A DNA stretch of 64,000 nt, from positions 4,774,001 through 4,838,000 of the forward strand of contig OZ220706.1 in the NCBI GenBank assembly GCA_965116695.1. Reading direction: 5' to 3'. A program made the position numbers and the translations under genes. Shown one piece after another: positions 16,243-25,531 of the stretch (position 1 is its first letter; every line of letters begins with the position of its first letter). The notes under the pieces were generated by a model, which had not been told where the DNA came from, made no database searches, and saw only the letters and a list, made by a program, of their open reading frames with translations. This DNA comes from JAJDTT01 sp965116695. Lineage in GTDB: Bacteria; Acidobacteriota; UBA6911; RPQK01; JAJDTT01.

Positions 16243-17646
16243 TCAAGTCCCTGAGTGTGGAAGCGTGACTGAAGGAGCAATTCGGCGACGTGTGCGAGAC
16301 GTATCCGTGAACCAATCTGCGATTCTTGTGAATTTTGCTGTGTCTGGTTCCTTTGGGGTAGCGAGGTAGACCAGGGCAACAGGCTCGGGTCCGCTTAACT
16401 CGGACAAGGTGACTGTTTTCCATCTGTCCCCCACAGTTGTTTTTGGTTCCACCTTTGGAGTCCACTTCAGAATCTCTTCGCACTGACCCCCCTGCCCGTG
16501 GCAAACAACCTTGTCCCTGTCTATTACATACACGTGGTAGGTTGAGCCCGAGGTCGTTTCATCCTTGGTCGTTTCATCATTGCACAGAGTAATCAGCCTT
16601 TTCATGACCCGAGGGGACTGTAGTGTGCACACTACATCTTTAAACACCTCACAATATTCCAGTTTGTCTCTAACCGGATTTAACGGAGTTTTCGCTTGCA
16701 AGAACACTGCCGTCCGCGAAGTTGTCCCAACAAGATGAATTCCTGTCAAGTGAGTCTGGTCCAACATTGTGGCCGACTCCGTGCCACCATTCTTGGCAAA
16801 TTTATTCCATTCCGCGATCCCTTTGTCGTATCCGACCCATGAAACTGTAAGTATCAAAAACAGAAACATCAATAACGCGACGAGCAGCGGGTGATCCAAT
16901 AGTAACAGTATAGCCTTCGGATGAATAGTATCCTCGCAAATCCTCCACATTATTCGGAAAATTAGCTCTGACGCGGCTAATACGATCAGAGCAACGGGAA
17001 CGACGTTTATCGCCTGGATGGCTAAGTCGTCCCACACCCAATATGCAGTGACGGACTGTTCCGCTGCCGCCCTATAGAAAAACATCATCTGCACGGCGCC
17101 GGATGCGATTAGGCTCCCAATGGCCAAGGACGCAAACTGGAGCCTACCGTGCTCCGTCAACCTCAAGAATACCTGGGATGCAAAAGGGGGATTCCTTACT
17201 CGCCGCACTACAGAAACGATCTCCTTCCATGTCTCTCGGCAATCTTTGAAGCCTTTTGCTGCCTCATCGAAATCGGATGGAGCCTTCCCTAAGGGGCGCG
17301 CGAGTCGACCTGCAAGTTCCTTAGAAAGCTGCCTACTAGGATCGCACTTTGTAACAAGCCATGTGGATCTGATACACTTAGCCAGCAACAGCAGCCGCTC
17401 ATCTGCTAGGTGGCGAACTTCCATTATCTGCTTGGTGAAGCGCCAACTAGTTCCTTCCTTGAGGTGTGTCTCACAATAGCGTATCCTTTTTGTGGCCGCT
17501 AACACCTGATCTGGAGATGGCAGATCGTCCGCGATGTTCCACAAATACTTTACTTTTCGGTTTGCTAGTCGGTTTGCTAGTCGGTTTGCTAGCCGCTTGC
17601 CTCCGTTTGCTAGCCACTTGCCAAAACGCCGTAGAGAATGCCACAT
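16243..17646 (-). CDS. Polytopic membrane protein, unknown function
   Basis: Protein of 467 residues if translation starts at ATG 17646, which overlaps the upstream stop and has GAGGG seven bases before it; a longer start at 17700 would overlap the upstream gene. About 145 cytoplasmic-type residues are followed by four predicted membrane helices (FASLAIGSLIASGAVQMMFF, IQAINVVPVALIVLAASELI, a short one near PKAILLLL, and LLVALLMFLFLILTVSWVG), then a soluble C-terminal domain with several cysteines (CEVFKDVVC, CHGQGGQC). It forms an operon with the 80-residue protein encoded just upstream. No family recognised. Its place between toxin remnants and restriction genes hints at a defence or stress role, which is inference. 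Confidence 0.65.
   Translation of the reverse strand: MWHSLRRFGKWLANGGKRLANRLANRLANRKVKYLWNIADDLPSPDQVLAATKRIRYCETHLKEGTSWRFTKQIMEVRHLADERLLLLAKCIRSTWLVTKCDPSRQLSKELAGRLARPLGKAPSDFDEAAKGFKDCRETWKEIVSVVRRVRNPPFASQVFLRLTEHGRLQFASLAIGSLIASGAVQMMFFYRAAAEQSVTAYWVWDDLAIQAINVVPVALIVLAASELIFRIMWRICEDTIHPKAILLLLDHPLLVALLMFLFLILTVSWVGYDKGIAEWNKFAKNGGTESATMLDQTHLTGIHLVGTTSRTAVFLQAKTPLNPVRDKLEYCEVFKDVVCTLQSPRVMKRLITLCNDETTKDETTSGSTYHVYVIDRDKVVCHGQGGQCEEILKWTPKVEPKTTVGDRWKTVTLSELSGPEPVALVYLATPKEPDTAKFTRIADWFTDTSRTRRRIAPSVTLPHSGT
17559..17622. repeat. 12-bp tandem repeat inside the membrane protein gene
   Basis: Five imperfect copies of GGTTTGCTAGTC encode a run of LANR repeats near the N-terminus of the membrane protein. 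The period is a multiple of three, so copy-number change would keep the frame. Confidence 0.8.
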
Positions 17647-17647
17647 A

Positions 17648-17890
17648 TCAGTCACCCTCGTTTTCTTCGGGAAGGACCCTGGCGTGTTCGCTGCAGACAA
17701 GTCCGCTCATCTCCATCATCCGCTCTGATATCCGCCACGCCTGCTTACACAGGTCGGAATAGGAGTCTTCGACCTGCGAGAAGTGTTCCTCTGGATCTTC
17801 CATGCCTGCAAGTAGTTTGTGAAGCGCAAAGGCCGCAAAAACCGTGCGGGCGTCGATAGGCATACATTTATCCTTCATGGGGTCATTCAC
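17648..17890 (-). CDS. Small acidic protein upstream of the membrane protein
   Basis: Protein of 80 residues, rich in acidic residues at the C-terminus (LPEENEGD). AAGGAGGTGA precedes it. ATG 17890 lies very close to that site and ATG 17878 somewhat far, so either may be used. Its stop overlaps the start region of the downstream membrane protein, implying co-translation. No family recognised; possible small partner or regulator. Confidence 0.6.
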   Translation of the reverse strand: MNDPMKDKCMPIDARTVFAAFALHKLLAGMEDPEEHFSQVEDSYSDLCKQAWRISERMMEMSGLVCSEHARVLPEENEGD

Positions 17891-17968
17891 CTCCTTAGTT
17901 AGCAGTCCGTGGGAAAAGTCATGATCTCTCCGGCTATTGTTCTTTCCGCATGCTGACGTGGAGTTGGT

Positions 17969-19303
17969 TTATCGATGGGTCCGAGGTGCCCCAGTCAACG
18001 AATCGCGCCCGATTGGCGCCCAGAGCCGATTCCAGCCGGGCCAGCGGCCCATTGTCGCCCCAACAAGCGAAAAAAGACGCGCCAGGACGCGGCCCTGCAG
18101 ACTTCGGGGCGTACCGATCCCTGTCAGACGGCGCATCGGCAGTCCCAGGTTGAAACCGGACACGTGGATCAGCAATCGCTTCCGGACATTGGCGTGGCCC
18201 CGGACGAAGATGCGGCGCAACCCGCCGGTGGTGAACTGATGCGCGAACGGCCGCTCCACCAACTCGCTCCGCTGCCGCTGCAGCCGTCGTCCCCGGCGGC
18301 CCCGAATCCGTCTCCGATTCGCGTACACTGGCGCCTGGTACTTGCGGTTCTTCCCCTTCCAGTTGCGCCGGCCCCGATCCGTTTCCGACAGATACCCCCG
18401 CAATCCCAGCGTCTTCAACTCCAACACTGTCTCGTTGCTGTGGTATCCCTTGTCCGCCACCACTTCCCGGACCCCTGCTCCCGATCCGACCGCCTCCACT
18501 TCCTCCTGCGCCATCCGGAGGGTGTCCCCCAGGGTCTGAGGATCGCCCAACTTCTCCGGTGCGGTCACCGCCACTACCGCTCCGGTCTCCAGGTCCACCG
18601 CCTCTTCCACCTTGTGCCCCAGACGGGTCCGTCCGTCCTTGAGCTTCGTGATCTTCGCGTGCGGATTCATCCACTCCCGGTTGCTCGTCTCCTTCTTCCG
18701 CTTCCGGTCGAACCGAACCAGCTCCTCCCGGGTCGGTGTCGGGACTCCCGAGCTTTTGGCCAGTTCCTTCACGTACGTCTCGTAGTCCTGCCCCGTGTCC
18801 CGGCGCACCAAGCTGCGCAGCGCCGCGTTCGCCTCCAACGTCGTCGCGTCGATCCCGATTGTCTTCCCCTGCACCAATCCCGCCTTTGCCAACTGCTTCA
18901 GCACCCAGGAGAACACTTCACCGTGCGTCTCGACGTCGATCCGTCGCCGGGTGCGCGACACGGTCGAGTGATTCGGGGGCGTCTCCTCCGGATCCAAATC
19001 CAGAAACGCGCGCAGGCTCATCGAGTCCGCCACTCGCCAGGCGATGCCCCGTTCCGAGTTCAGTCCTTCGAAGTACCCTACCAACAGCATCCGGAAGTAC
19101 CGTCCGGGGCGCAGACTCGGCCGCCCGATCCCGTCGGCGTAAAACTGTGCGCACCGCGCTTCCACGAAGGCGTCGAAACCGGCTTTCTCCAGCATCTGGT
19201 TCAACCGCTCGTAGAAGGGATGCCCCGGACTCCGGGACAGTTTCTGCGTTGCCACCCACATCCCTCGCTGCCGTCCTCCGGACGGTTTCTTTCCCATAGC
19301 CAT
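17969..19303 (-). CDS. IS1182-family transposase
   Basis: Transposase of 444 residues, apparently complete. The N-terminal IS4/DUF772-type domain shows GRPSLRPGRYFRMLLVGYFE and the DDE core shows GIDATTLEANAA, HKVEEAVDLETGAVV and EVVADKGYHSNETV; the C-terminal HKVERPFAH-like element reads LVERPFAHQF, which carries the catalytic Glu. The C-terminus appears slightly divergent (APIGRDSLTGAPRTHR). Terminal repeats could not be defined with confidence. It belongs to a different subgroup from the truncated IS1182 remnant at 8507-8910. Confidence 0.9.
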   Translation of the reverse strand: MAMGKKPSGGRQRGMWVATQKLSRSPGHPFYERLNQMLEKAGFDAFVEARCAQFYADGIGRPSLRPGRYFRMLLVGYFEGLNSERGIAWRVADSMSLRAFLDLDPEETPPNHSTVSRTRRRIDVETHGEVFSWVLKQLAKAGLVQGKTIGIDATTLEANAALRSLVRRDTGQDYETYVKELAKSSGVPTPTREELVRFDRKRKKETSNREWMNPHAKITKLKDGRTRLGHKVEEAVDLETGAVVAVTAPEKLGDPQTLGDTLRMAQEEVEAVGSGAGVREVVADKGYHSNETVLELKTLGLRGYLSETDRGRRNWKGKNRKYQAPVYANRRRIRGRRGRRLQRQRSELVERPFAHQFTTGGLRRIFVRGHANVRKRLLIHVSGFNLGLPMRRLTGIGTPRSLQGRVLARLFSLVGATMGRWPGWNRLWAPIGRDSLTGAPRTHR

Positions 19304-19491
19304 AGCGTCATTTTAGGTCAGAGGTCTGGCGTTGCTTCCCGGACTTTTGCCACGGGCTGTTAGCACTACAGCAAGTTGCTCGTAGCAATCTCCCGGCCAG
19401 GAATCTCCGAGCTGGAAATACAATCGCCGAACCAGCGACCGATTCCAGAACTCATTGACCTTGGTCATCATGGGCCGAGATATTCTCTGGA

Positions 19492-19517
19492 GAGCAGAAA
19501 AAGTGACTGTTCCCTTC
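19492..19517 (+). repeat. GTGACTGTTCCC motif copy
   Basis: AAAAAGTGACTGTTCCCTTC, one substitution from the consensus. The 19304-19574 gap has no recognised gene; a minus-strand frame ending at 19313 (SRPMMTKVNEFWNRSLVRRL) may be a further fragment beginning at this repeat. Confidence 0.7.
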
Positions 19518-19574
19518 ATACACCGGGACGATAGCCTGTCTCGGCAGAGTTAAGCCCCAACCCCGAACAGAGCC

Positions 19575-20663
19575 ATGCAATTGTTTGGAGAATTCGAGAG
19601 AACACACGACGGCCCGGCCGATCCTGGGGAATCATTCCACTCGTACATCGATCGTTCCGTCCGCCCGGAAGCCGCACAGGCCCGGGATCTGTGCAATCTG
19701 TGGTTCGCTGACTATGCAAACGATGCGTCAAAAGACGAACTCAGCCGCTTTCTGGGAGACTTTCGCAGCAAGGACGACAATCAGCACTACGCCGCTTGGT
19801 TCGAGCTCCTAACGCACCAAATCCTCGTCAGGCTTGGCCTCTACGTGACGATCCATCCAGAATTGCCTGGCACCAACAAGAGCCCAGACTTCGAGGCGTC
19901 ATCGAACGGCTCCCGCGTTCTCGTAGAAGCCACGGTTGTTGCGCCGGATAAAGACGTGTTCGCGCCGTCGAACTACGAAAGGGATGCGCAGGAAAAATTC
20001 ACACAGCTCGAAATTGCGAACTTCACGATCAGCATCGTCCGAGTCAAAGGAACCCTGACGCGACATTTGAAAAACAAAATAATCAAGCGGCAATTCGGAA
20101 GACTGGTCGCCGGTTATGATCCTGACAAAGTCCAACTCAGGATTAAAGAGTACGGTTACGGTGCGCTGCCAACCGAGCATATCTGTTTCGGTGACTGGCA
20201 AGTCTGGGTCAGACTAAATCCGCTGCCTGCGGGAAAGCGGGCCCCAAGGAAGGCCAGGGTGGCACCATGGCCGCAAACCGAAATGTACGACAGGTCCGTC
20301 CCTAACGCCAAACGGAAGATTAGGGAGAAACGCAAGTGTTACGGCCGGACTGACGATCGGCTGATTTTGGCGGTCAACGTGCATAATCGCGGCGGATTCA
20401 ACCCCGAAATCGACGGACGCGACGTCTTGTTCGGCAAGGATGGCATCTGGAACGGGAGCTGTAGTCGTCCCGCTGCCGTCCTATTCATCACGAATACAAA
20501 CTCATATGCAGTCCCGTCCACTGAGGCCTGCCTGTTCGTGAACCCGGTCCTCAGCCTAAAGGATCTCCCGGGGGCTATGTTGCGTCTGCCGCACATCCAC
20601 GGCCCTGACGGTCTCGAATCCAAAGGGGGTGAGACCGTTCCCAGCATCTTGGGGCTCCATTGA
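19575..20663 (+). CDS. PD-(D/E)xK-like nuclease-fold protein, unknown
   Basis: Protein of 362 residues. Its likely core is HQILVRLGLYVTIHPELPG then SPDFEASSNGSRVLVEAT: the PDF...VEAT spacing is that of a PD-(D/E)xK nuclease active site with the lysine replaced by threonine, so the activity is uncertain. The C-terminal half (DRLILAVNVHNRGGF, then GRDVLFGKDGIW) resembles the back half of restriction-endonuclease-like hypothetical proteins. No methyltransferase is adjacent in the same operon. It stands between an IS1182 element and the type III-like Res gene. A defence role is inferred from context only. Confidence 0.65.
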   Translation: MQLFGEFERTHDGPADPGESFHSYIDRSVRPEAAQARDLCNLWFADYANDASKDELSRFLGDFRSKDDNQHYAAWFELLTHQILVRLGLYVTIHPELPGTNKSPDFEASSNGSRVLVEATVVAPDKDVFAPSNYERDAQEKFTQLEIANFTISIVRVKGTLTRHLKNKIIKRQFGRLVAGYDPDKVQLRIKEYGYGALPTEHICFGDWQVWVRLNPLPAGKRAPRKARVAPWPQTEMYDRSVPNAKRKIREKRKCYGRTDDRLILAVNVHNRGGFNPEIDGRDVLFGKDGIWNGSCSRPAAVLFITNTNSYAVPSTEACLFVNPVLSLKDLPGAMLRLPHIHGPDGLESKGGETVPSILGLH

Positions 20664-21157
20664 GGAGCCCAGTGGCCCCGCCGGCAATACTATGGCCGAG
20701 GGGCGGCAGGCGGTCGGCCACGGCAGGGGAAGCCAATACGTCTCGAAGCCGGGGAGTTGGGTGTCATACATGGGAGTGTGCATCAGGACACCCGTATAGC
20801 CCTAGTCCGAGCCCGCCACGGCGGCGTAGTACTCCGAGATGCAGCCGTACTTCTTCAATGGCGCGGCCGGCGCCATATCAGCGCGGTGGACCGGCTTCAC
20901 CAGCCTCCAGACGCCACTCACCCCAACCGTTTGAAGAAATAGTAACTGTCCCTCCTCACGTCCCGGACAATGGGGTCGAGTTCATCAACCACCACGCGAA
21001 GCCGTACTGTGAAAAAGAGAAGATAAACGAGGAAGGCAATTGTTCCCATCTCACAGCGCACCTCCCGCTGTGTAACCGATGGCGACCACTCTGGCCAGGA
21101 CTTCCTGCCCATCACCTCCGGGTGAGACGTGCCGACGCGCTCGCTCGCCCAATCCCT
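20664..21157. other. Gene-poor stretch with a motif copy and possible gene tail
   Basis: No full gene is visible. On the minus strand a short frame ending near 20810 reads KKYGCISEYYAAVAGSD and stop, which looks like the C-terminus of a lost protein. A GTAACTGTCCC variant of the repeat lies at 20942-20952 followed by CTCACGT, the tail also seen at other copies. Confidence 0.4.
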
Positions 21158-23728
21158 TCACCCTCTCCCCCGAACCAGCATCCCTTTCAGCCGCGCCTGC
21201 CACTCGTCCTCATCCACGACCTCGAATCGCATCACCTTGCTCCGCATCGCGGGCACAAACTCGGCCCAATCGACCTTGCGGGCGTGCTCGCCGCAGATGT
21301 CGAAGACGGACCGCTTGTATTCGGTGTCCTCCGACGCCTTTAGGTGAACGCCCTTGGTTTCCACGACGAACACCTGGCGGAATTCGTCGTCCGCCCCAGG
21401 CTCGTCATCCCGCAGCGTCACGATGAAGTCGGCGTAGATCCGCCGCGGCTTCCATCCTTGCACGTAATAGTCCTTGCGGGCGCGGTTGCGGTACCAGAAG
21501 AAGAGCCGCGCCTGCTGGTCCAAGTAGGTCGCGACCTTATTCTCGAATTGGTTGAGATCGTCCTCCGTGATGACGTCGAAGAGGTTGCGCTGGTAGGGGC
21601 TGCCGTCCTCCCGGTTCGCCTGCTTCGCCTTCGGAACTTCGATCTCCGCGGGAAGGCGATTGAAGTCGAGATCCTCCGCAACGACTAGAAAACGCATCGT
21701 CTCCAACTCCAGGAGATCACGGAAGACCTCGCGCGACAGACGGTCGCGTTCCATCTCGACCGTTCGGCGTAGTTCTTCCAGAACGAAGACATGATTGGCC
21801 GCCACGCGCTCGGCGGGATACTGTTCAAGCACGGCTTCGAAGGTGCGCCGGGCCAGATCACGTCCCCGCCACGGATTAGGAACCAAGTCCAGGAGGTGGC
21901 TGGCTGCGAAAAAGTAGTCCACCGGATCGCCGCCGTTGGACGAGTCGGCGTCGTCACGGTCTTCGACGTTTCCGGGATAGCTGCCGCTCGCGACATCCGG
22001 CTTCTGAACATGTGCCTCACCGGTCAGGTTCGTCCGCAGCAGGTCATCTTCGCCCTTCCCCTCGTCCAGCTTCAGATTGCCCAGCGCCGAGAGATCGATG
22101 TCGTCCCAGGGCAACCGCGAAAGGATGTCCGCCTTGTAGTGGACCAGACGCCAGCCGTCCACGTCCCAGATCATGAAGGCGGGAAGGACGAGATCGCGCG
22201 CCGCCGCTCGATACCGCGCCAACTGCCGGGTCGCCAGTTTCTCCGTCGGGCCCGTCCGTCCGCCATCGGATACCACCCTCCCTTCGAGGCCTTCCAGGCC
22301 GAATCCCTCCCTGACTTCCTTCAGTAGTTCGTTTCCCCGGCGGCTGAAGCAGAATACGTAGCTCTCGTCAAGGAAGGGCACTCCCATCTTACATGCGTAG
22401 GGCTGCCGCAGGATCCGGCCCACCAACTGCGTGATGCCTGTCTTCGACATCGGGTTGGTGAGAATGGTGAGGACGTAGGCGAACGGGCAGTCCCAGCTCT
22501 CCTGCAGCGCCTGCTTGGTGATGATGAAGCGGATTGGACAGTCGCGGGACATCAGGCCGCCAACGTCGTCCACCTCCTTGAGCTCGTCCTTCGTGCTGGT
22601 TTTGACCGCAATGTACTCCGGCCTGATTCCCGGGTGCTGGAGCAGGTACTCGCGCACATCGTCGGTGTGAACGTAGCCGGGCTTCCTTTGCTGTCTGCCG
22701 GTCCTCTCCACTTGAATCACGCAGATGGGCCGGATGAAGGTCCCGGACTCCGCTTCGTAACGCAGTGCTTCGGCCTCAAGAGTTTCGCGGTGTGCGACGG
22801 ACTCCAGCAGGGTATCGCGCCAGTCACTGCTCGCCTTGTTACGGATGTGCAGGTCGAGCTTGATCATCTCCTCGGCGTTGAGTTCCCGACCCAGGATCTC
22901 GACGAGCACGTTGGCGCCCCTGGCCGGAGTGGCCGAGAGCTCGACGATCATGCAGGGGTTGAACCCTTCGAGGGTCGCCTTCGCATTGACGCTGTACGCC
23001 TTGTGTCCCTCGTCGAGAATGATCAGCGGCCGCAGCAGCCGAATCGTGTTGCCCAGGGAAGTCTTGACGTAACGGCCCCAGAAGCCTGTGGTCTGGTCGA
23101 AGGTGTCCAGATTGGGGTGTTCCTTCAGCAATTCGGCGTGGGCGGGGGGATCGTCGTCCGGGGGGAAGAACCGGTCGAAGCCTCCGCTGTCGCGGAACAT
23201 CCGGAGCGTGTCCTTCGTCTTCCGGTTGGCCGATGGCAGCATGAGCAGGAGGACGCAGAGGTTCTCGGCGACATCGCGCGGACCGAATGCCGCGGTCTTC
23301 TCGAAGATTCGGGTGCGCTGACCCGACGCCAGATCGAGTTGCTGGCGGTACGGGTGGTCGCGGTCCTTGAGCGCCTTGAGCGTCTGGTTGTAGATCTGTG
23401 TCGTGGGCACGATCCACAGCACCAGGCCGCGCCGACTCTGCCGGAAGTGGGCATTAACGAGATCGATCACCCGCGTCGAGAGAAGCGTTTTGCCGCCACC
23501 GGTCGGGATCTTGAGGCAGAAGGCGGGAAGCAGCTCGCCGAGTCCGTTTCGTCGCGAGTGGTAGGGCCGCCCGGCCACAGTCCTGCTCCATGCCCGCTCC
23601 ACCCAGTCGAATCCCCATTCGGGGTCCTGGCTTCGCGCCGCCCTGTCCTTCTCCCGCCACGTCGCGAGCCCTTCAACGAAGCTGCGGACCGTCGCCAGCG
23701 TCCGCTTTTGGTATTCCTTCAGGATCAT
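21158..23728 (-). CDS. Type III-like restriction helicase-nuclease (Res)
   Basis: Superfamily 2 helicase with a nuclease tail, 856 residues. Helicase motifs: Walker A KIPTGGGKTLL (73-82), DEGH box (239-242), SAT (265-267), and motif VI QLVGRILRQP (434-443). The C-terminal PD-(D/E)xK nuclease shows ADFIV (about 763) and VVETKG (about 790). This is the organisation of type III Res subunits of the BPTD_3080-like group. Res normally works in complex with a Mod methyltransferase that supplies DNA recognition. Here its ATG overlaps, as ATGA, a frame that is only the last about 40 codons of such a Mod gene. The enzyme is therefore probably orphaned and non-functional as a restriction system unless a Mod acts in trans. 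Confidence 0.9.
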   Translation of the reverse strand: MILKEYQKRTLATVRSFVEGLATWREKDRAARSQDPEWGFDWVERAWSRTVAGRPYHSRRNGLGELLPAFCLKIPTGGGKTLLSTRVIDLVNAHFRQSRRGLVLWIVPTTQIYNQTLKALKDRDHPYRQQLDLASGQRTRIFEKTAAFGPRDVAENLCVLLLMLPSANRKTKDTLRMFRDSGGFDRFFPPDDDPPAHAELLKEHPNLDTFDQTTGFWGRYVKTSLGNTIRLLRPLIILDEGHKAYSVNAKATLEGFNPCMIVELSATPARGANVLVEILGRELNAEEMIKLDLHIRNKASSDWRDTLLESVAHRETLEAEALRYEAESGTFIRPICVIQVERTGRQQRKPGYVHTDDVREYLLQHPGIRPEYIAVKTSTKDELKEVDDVGGLMSRDCPIRFIITKQALQESWDCPFAYVLTILTNPMSKTGITQLVGRILRQPYACKMGVPFLDESYVFCFSRRGNELLKEVREGFGLEGLEGRVVSDGGRTGPTEKLATRQLARYRAAARDLVLPAFMIWDVDGWRLVHYKADILSRLPWDDIDLSALGNLKLDEGKGEDDLLRTNLTGEAHVQKPDVASGSYPGNVEDRDDADSSNGGDPVDYFFAASHLLDLVPNPWRGRDLARRTFEAVLEQYPAERVAANHVFVLEELRRTVEMERDRLSREVFRDLLELETMRFLVVAEDLDFNRLPAEIEVPKAKQANREDGSPYQRNLFDVITEDDLNQFENKVATYLDQQARLFFWYRNRARKDYYVQGWKPRRIYADFIVTLRDDEPGADDEFRQVFVVETKGVHLKASEDTEYKRSVFDICGEHARKVDWAEFVPAMRSKVMRFEVVDEDEWQARLKGMLVRGRG

Positions 23729-23847
23729 TGTTCCAGGCTCTCGATCGCCTCATAGATCTGGAAGGGCAGCTGCTGGAAGTCGATCCGGCACTTGTGAAGG
23801 AATTCGCGATCCAGATATTTCGTGGGTGCGAAGACGAGCTTTCTTCT
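23725..23847 (-). pseudogene. 3' stub of a type III Mod methyltransferase gene
   Basis: Forty codons ending KLVFAPTKYLDREFLHKCRI, DFQQLPFQIYEAIESLEQ and stop, matching the C-terminus typical of Mod-type methyltransferases that precede res genes. The coding similarity ends near 23850, about 25 bases from a GTGACCGTCCCC repeat at 23871. The rest of mod is absent from the window. Confidence 0.65.
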
Positions 23848-23865
23848 TGATCCGGCGCAGCGGAG

Positions 23866-23892
23866 AGACGGTGACCGTCCCCTTCTCACGTC
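23866..23892 (+). repeat. GTGACCGTCCCC motif copy
   Basis: GACGGTGACCGTCCCCTTCT followed by CACGTC. It sits at the break point of the mod gene. Confidence 0.75.
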
Positions 23893-24038
23893 CGGACTAT
23901 TTCGCGTGCGCGCTGACGATGAGCGCCGTCCGACCCAACATGTAAGCAGCCACGTAATCGGACTTGTCGACCGCCGGACTCTCAACGCCCGATCATCGGC
24001 TTGGACACTCAAACGACGTTGTGGCGTCATCCAGGCTC

Positions 24039-24959
24039 CTACCATTCGTACCGCTCGTCCGCCCCAGATTTGCCGCGAACATCCATAACCATCATGCGGC
24101 GTATGCCTAGTTCTCGGAGCCGCTCTCCGTCGGACCGAAAGACCCGTTGACCTCCATCGCTCTCGGGCTCAAGCCTAGCCCTATCCTCTGCCGTTGTTTC
24201 CTCAACCCCCGTCCTATCGAAATACCGTCTGATGTCTTGATTGAGGTCATCGATCGTAGGGGCGTTCCACCTCGAGGACTCAGGTGGTACCACTACCTCA
24301 TCGTTCCCCGCGACCGGCACATGGCGGCGTCCGACAGAAACAAACTGAACGAGATGCCTATAGTCCACCTCGGCGATTTCCCACCTCCATTGCATCGAGA
24401 CGGTTGGTTCGAACAGAAAGTGCCAAGGTATGCACTTCTGCTCGACTTCGTAGAGCCTTCTGGTGAAGAGTGGCACGTCCTCCGCGTCGGCAAGCAAACA
24501 GCCAGTCTGGAAAGTCCTGTAACCTCGCCGTCCCTTGGGCTGTTTCCAGATCGTTCGCTCTTGTTCCGTACTGTAGATGCAGTAGACGGGCTTCATTCCT
24601 GCAAGGTGGGCCTCGGAAATGAGAAGGCAACGCTGTTGTCTGCCGGACGATTTCACTTTGTGTTTGACCTTCAGGACACCGTTGGACTGCAGCCGCTTTG
24701 CTTGCACACGCATCTTGAATGTTCGCCTTCGCCCGACGATGTGCCACTCCCAGTCCGCTCCGCTCTTCGCTTCCTCGCGCTTCGGGAAGGTGCGGACACG
24801 TACAAGCTCTGGATGCCTCCGCCTGATCTCCAGAAGATTGCTCTCCGTTATGGTCTCTTCTCCGTAGCTCACCCAGACGTCGGGACGGTGCGAGAACTCC
24901 AGATTGCGTGATGTCGAATCGCCCAGTCGGAGCAAGGTGGCAGTCATGGTTGATTTCAA
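24039..24959 (-). CDS. DUF6615-like protein
   Basis: Protein of 306 residues resembling the DUF6615 family: EETITESNLLEIRRRHPELV, then KSGADWEWHIVGRRR, RVQAKRLQSNG and GMKPVYCIYSTE. The GADWEW...VQAKR arrangement looks like a PD-(D/E)xK-type core (D, then Q-x-K), so a nuclease role in defence is possible but unproven. The second half carries no known motif. It is divergent in role from neighbours and has no operon partner; the gap to the Mod stub contains a motif copy. Confidence 0.6.
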   Translation of the reverse strand: MKSTMTATLLRLGDSTSRNLEFSHRPDVWVSYGEETITESNLLEIRRRHPELVRVRTFPKREEAKSGADWEWHIVGRRRTFKMRVQAKRLQSNGVLKVKHKVKSSGRQQRCLLISEAHLAGMKPVYCIYSTEQERTIWKQPKGRRGYRTFQTGCLLADAEDVPLFTRRLYEVEQKCIPWHFLFEPTVSMQWRWEIAEVDYRHLVQFVSVGRRHVPVAGNDEVVVPPESSRWNAPTIDDLNQDIRRYFDRTGVEETTAEDRARLEPESDGGQRVFRSDGERLRELGIRRMMVMDVRGKSGADERYEW

Positions 24960-25164
24960 CGGATTTTCCTCTCGAGGTATCTGTGGACGAAACTCTACGA
25001 TTCGTTACCCGGACAGCAACCCGATCCTCATCGAGAAACGCGTGCAGCTAATCCTGCCATACTCGACTCTTGGACTTCGAGAATAGGCTCGGGCCTACAA
25101 GGACCGCTGGTCATAGCCACACCTGACTGTCCGAGAATCTTGGACGAGCAGGCACGGGACTGCC

Positions 25165-25457
25165 CCTATCTGGACAATCACGCCACCACGGAGGTCCGGG
25201 TCGAAGCCGAGGGTTTCTGGACCGAGGTCGTGATTTTGCTGGACGCTGCATCGGACCCCGCGGCTATCTTGGAAGTCAGGGTCGAGAAGGGCATTTAGAG
25301 CCTAAGTCACCTGCTGGCCAAGCCGTTCCGCTACAGTGAAGATCCGGAACTGCTCTGCTTAGTGCTCTATCCTGAGTTCGAAGTGGGGCACTTGATCCTC
25401 TTGGTCGAACCGGTCCAGGTGGACCAACGCTTTGAGTCAACGGATTCCGGAGAATGA
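25165..25457 (+). pseudogene. Esterase C-terminal domain fragment (3)
   Basis: The frame reads EVRVEAEGFWTEVVILLDAA, then EVRVEKGI, a TAG stop at 25296-25298, then SLSHLLAKPFRYSEDPELLC and finally VDQRFESTDSGE and TGA. It aligns along its length with the last about 100 codons of the 3733-5730 esterase. A GGGACTGCCCC variant of the repeat lies at its 5' edge (25157). Confidence 0.8.
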
Positions 25458-25531
25458 GGGTCTGCGGCAGGGACGGGAACCCCGTATACTGATTGCTCTC
25501 GTGCAAAAAATAGTGAGGACGATATTCTAGA

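Noticed and set aside
16405..16435. Further GTGACTGT...GTCCCC motif copy
   Set aside because: The two halves are separated by ten bases and lie inside an intact coding sequence; taken as chance.
17975..19363. Long + strand frame of 462 codons opposite the IS1182 transposase
   Set aside because: It has no family features and is the GC-driven shadow of the transposase gene.
24147..24911. + strand frame of 254 codons opposite the DUF6615-like gene
   Set aside because: The minus-strand product carries recognisable family motifs; the + frame has none.
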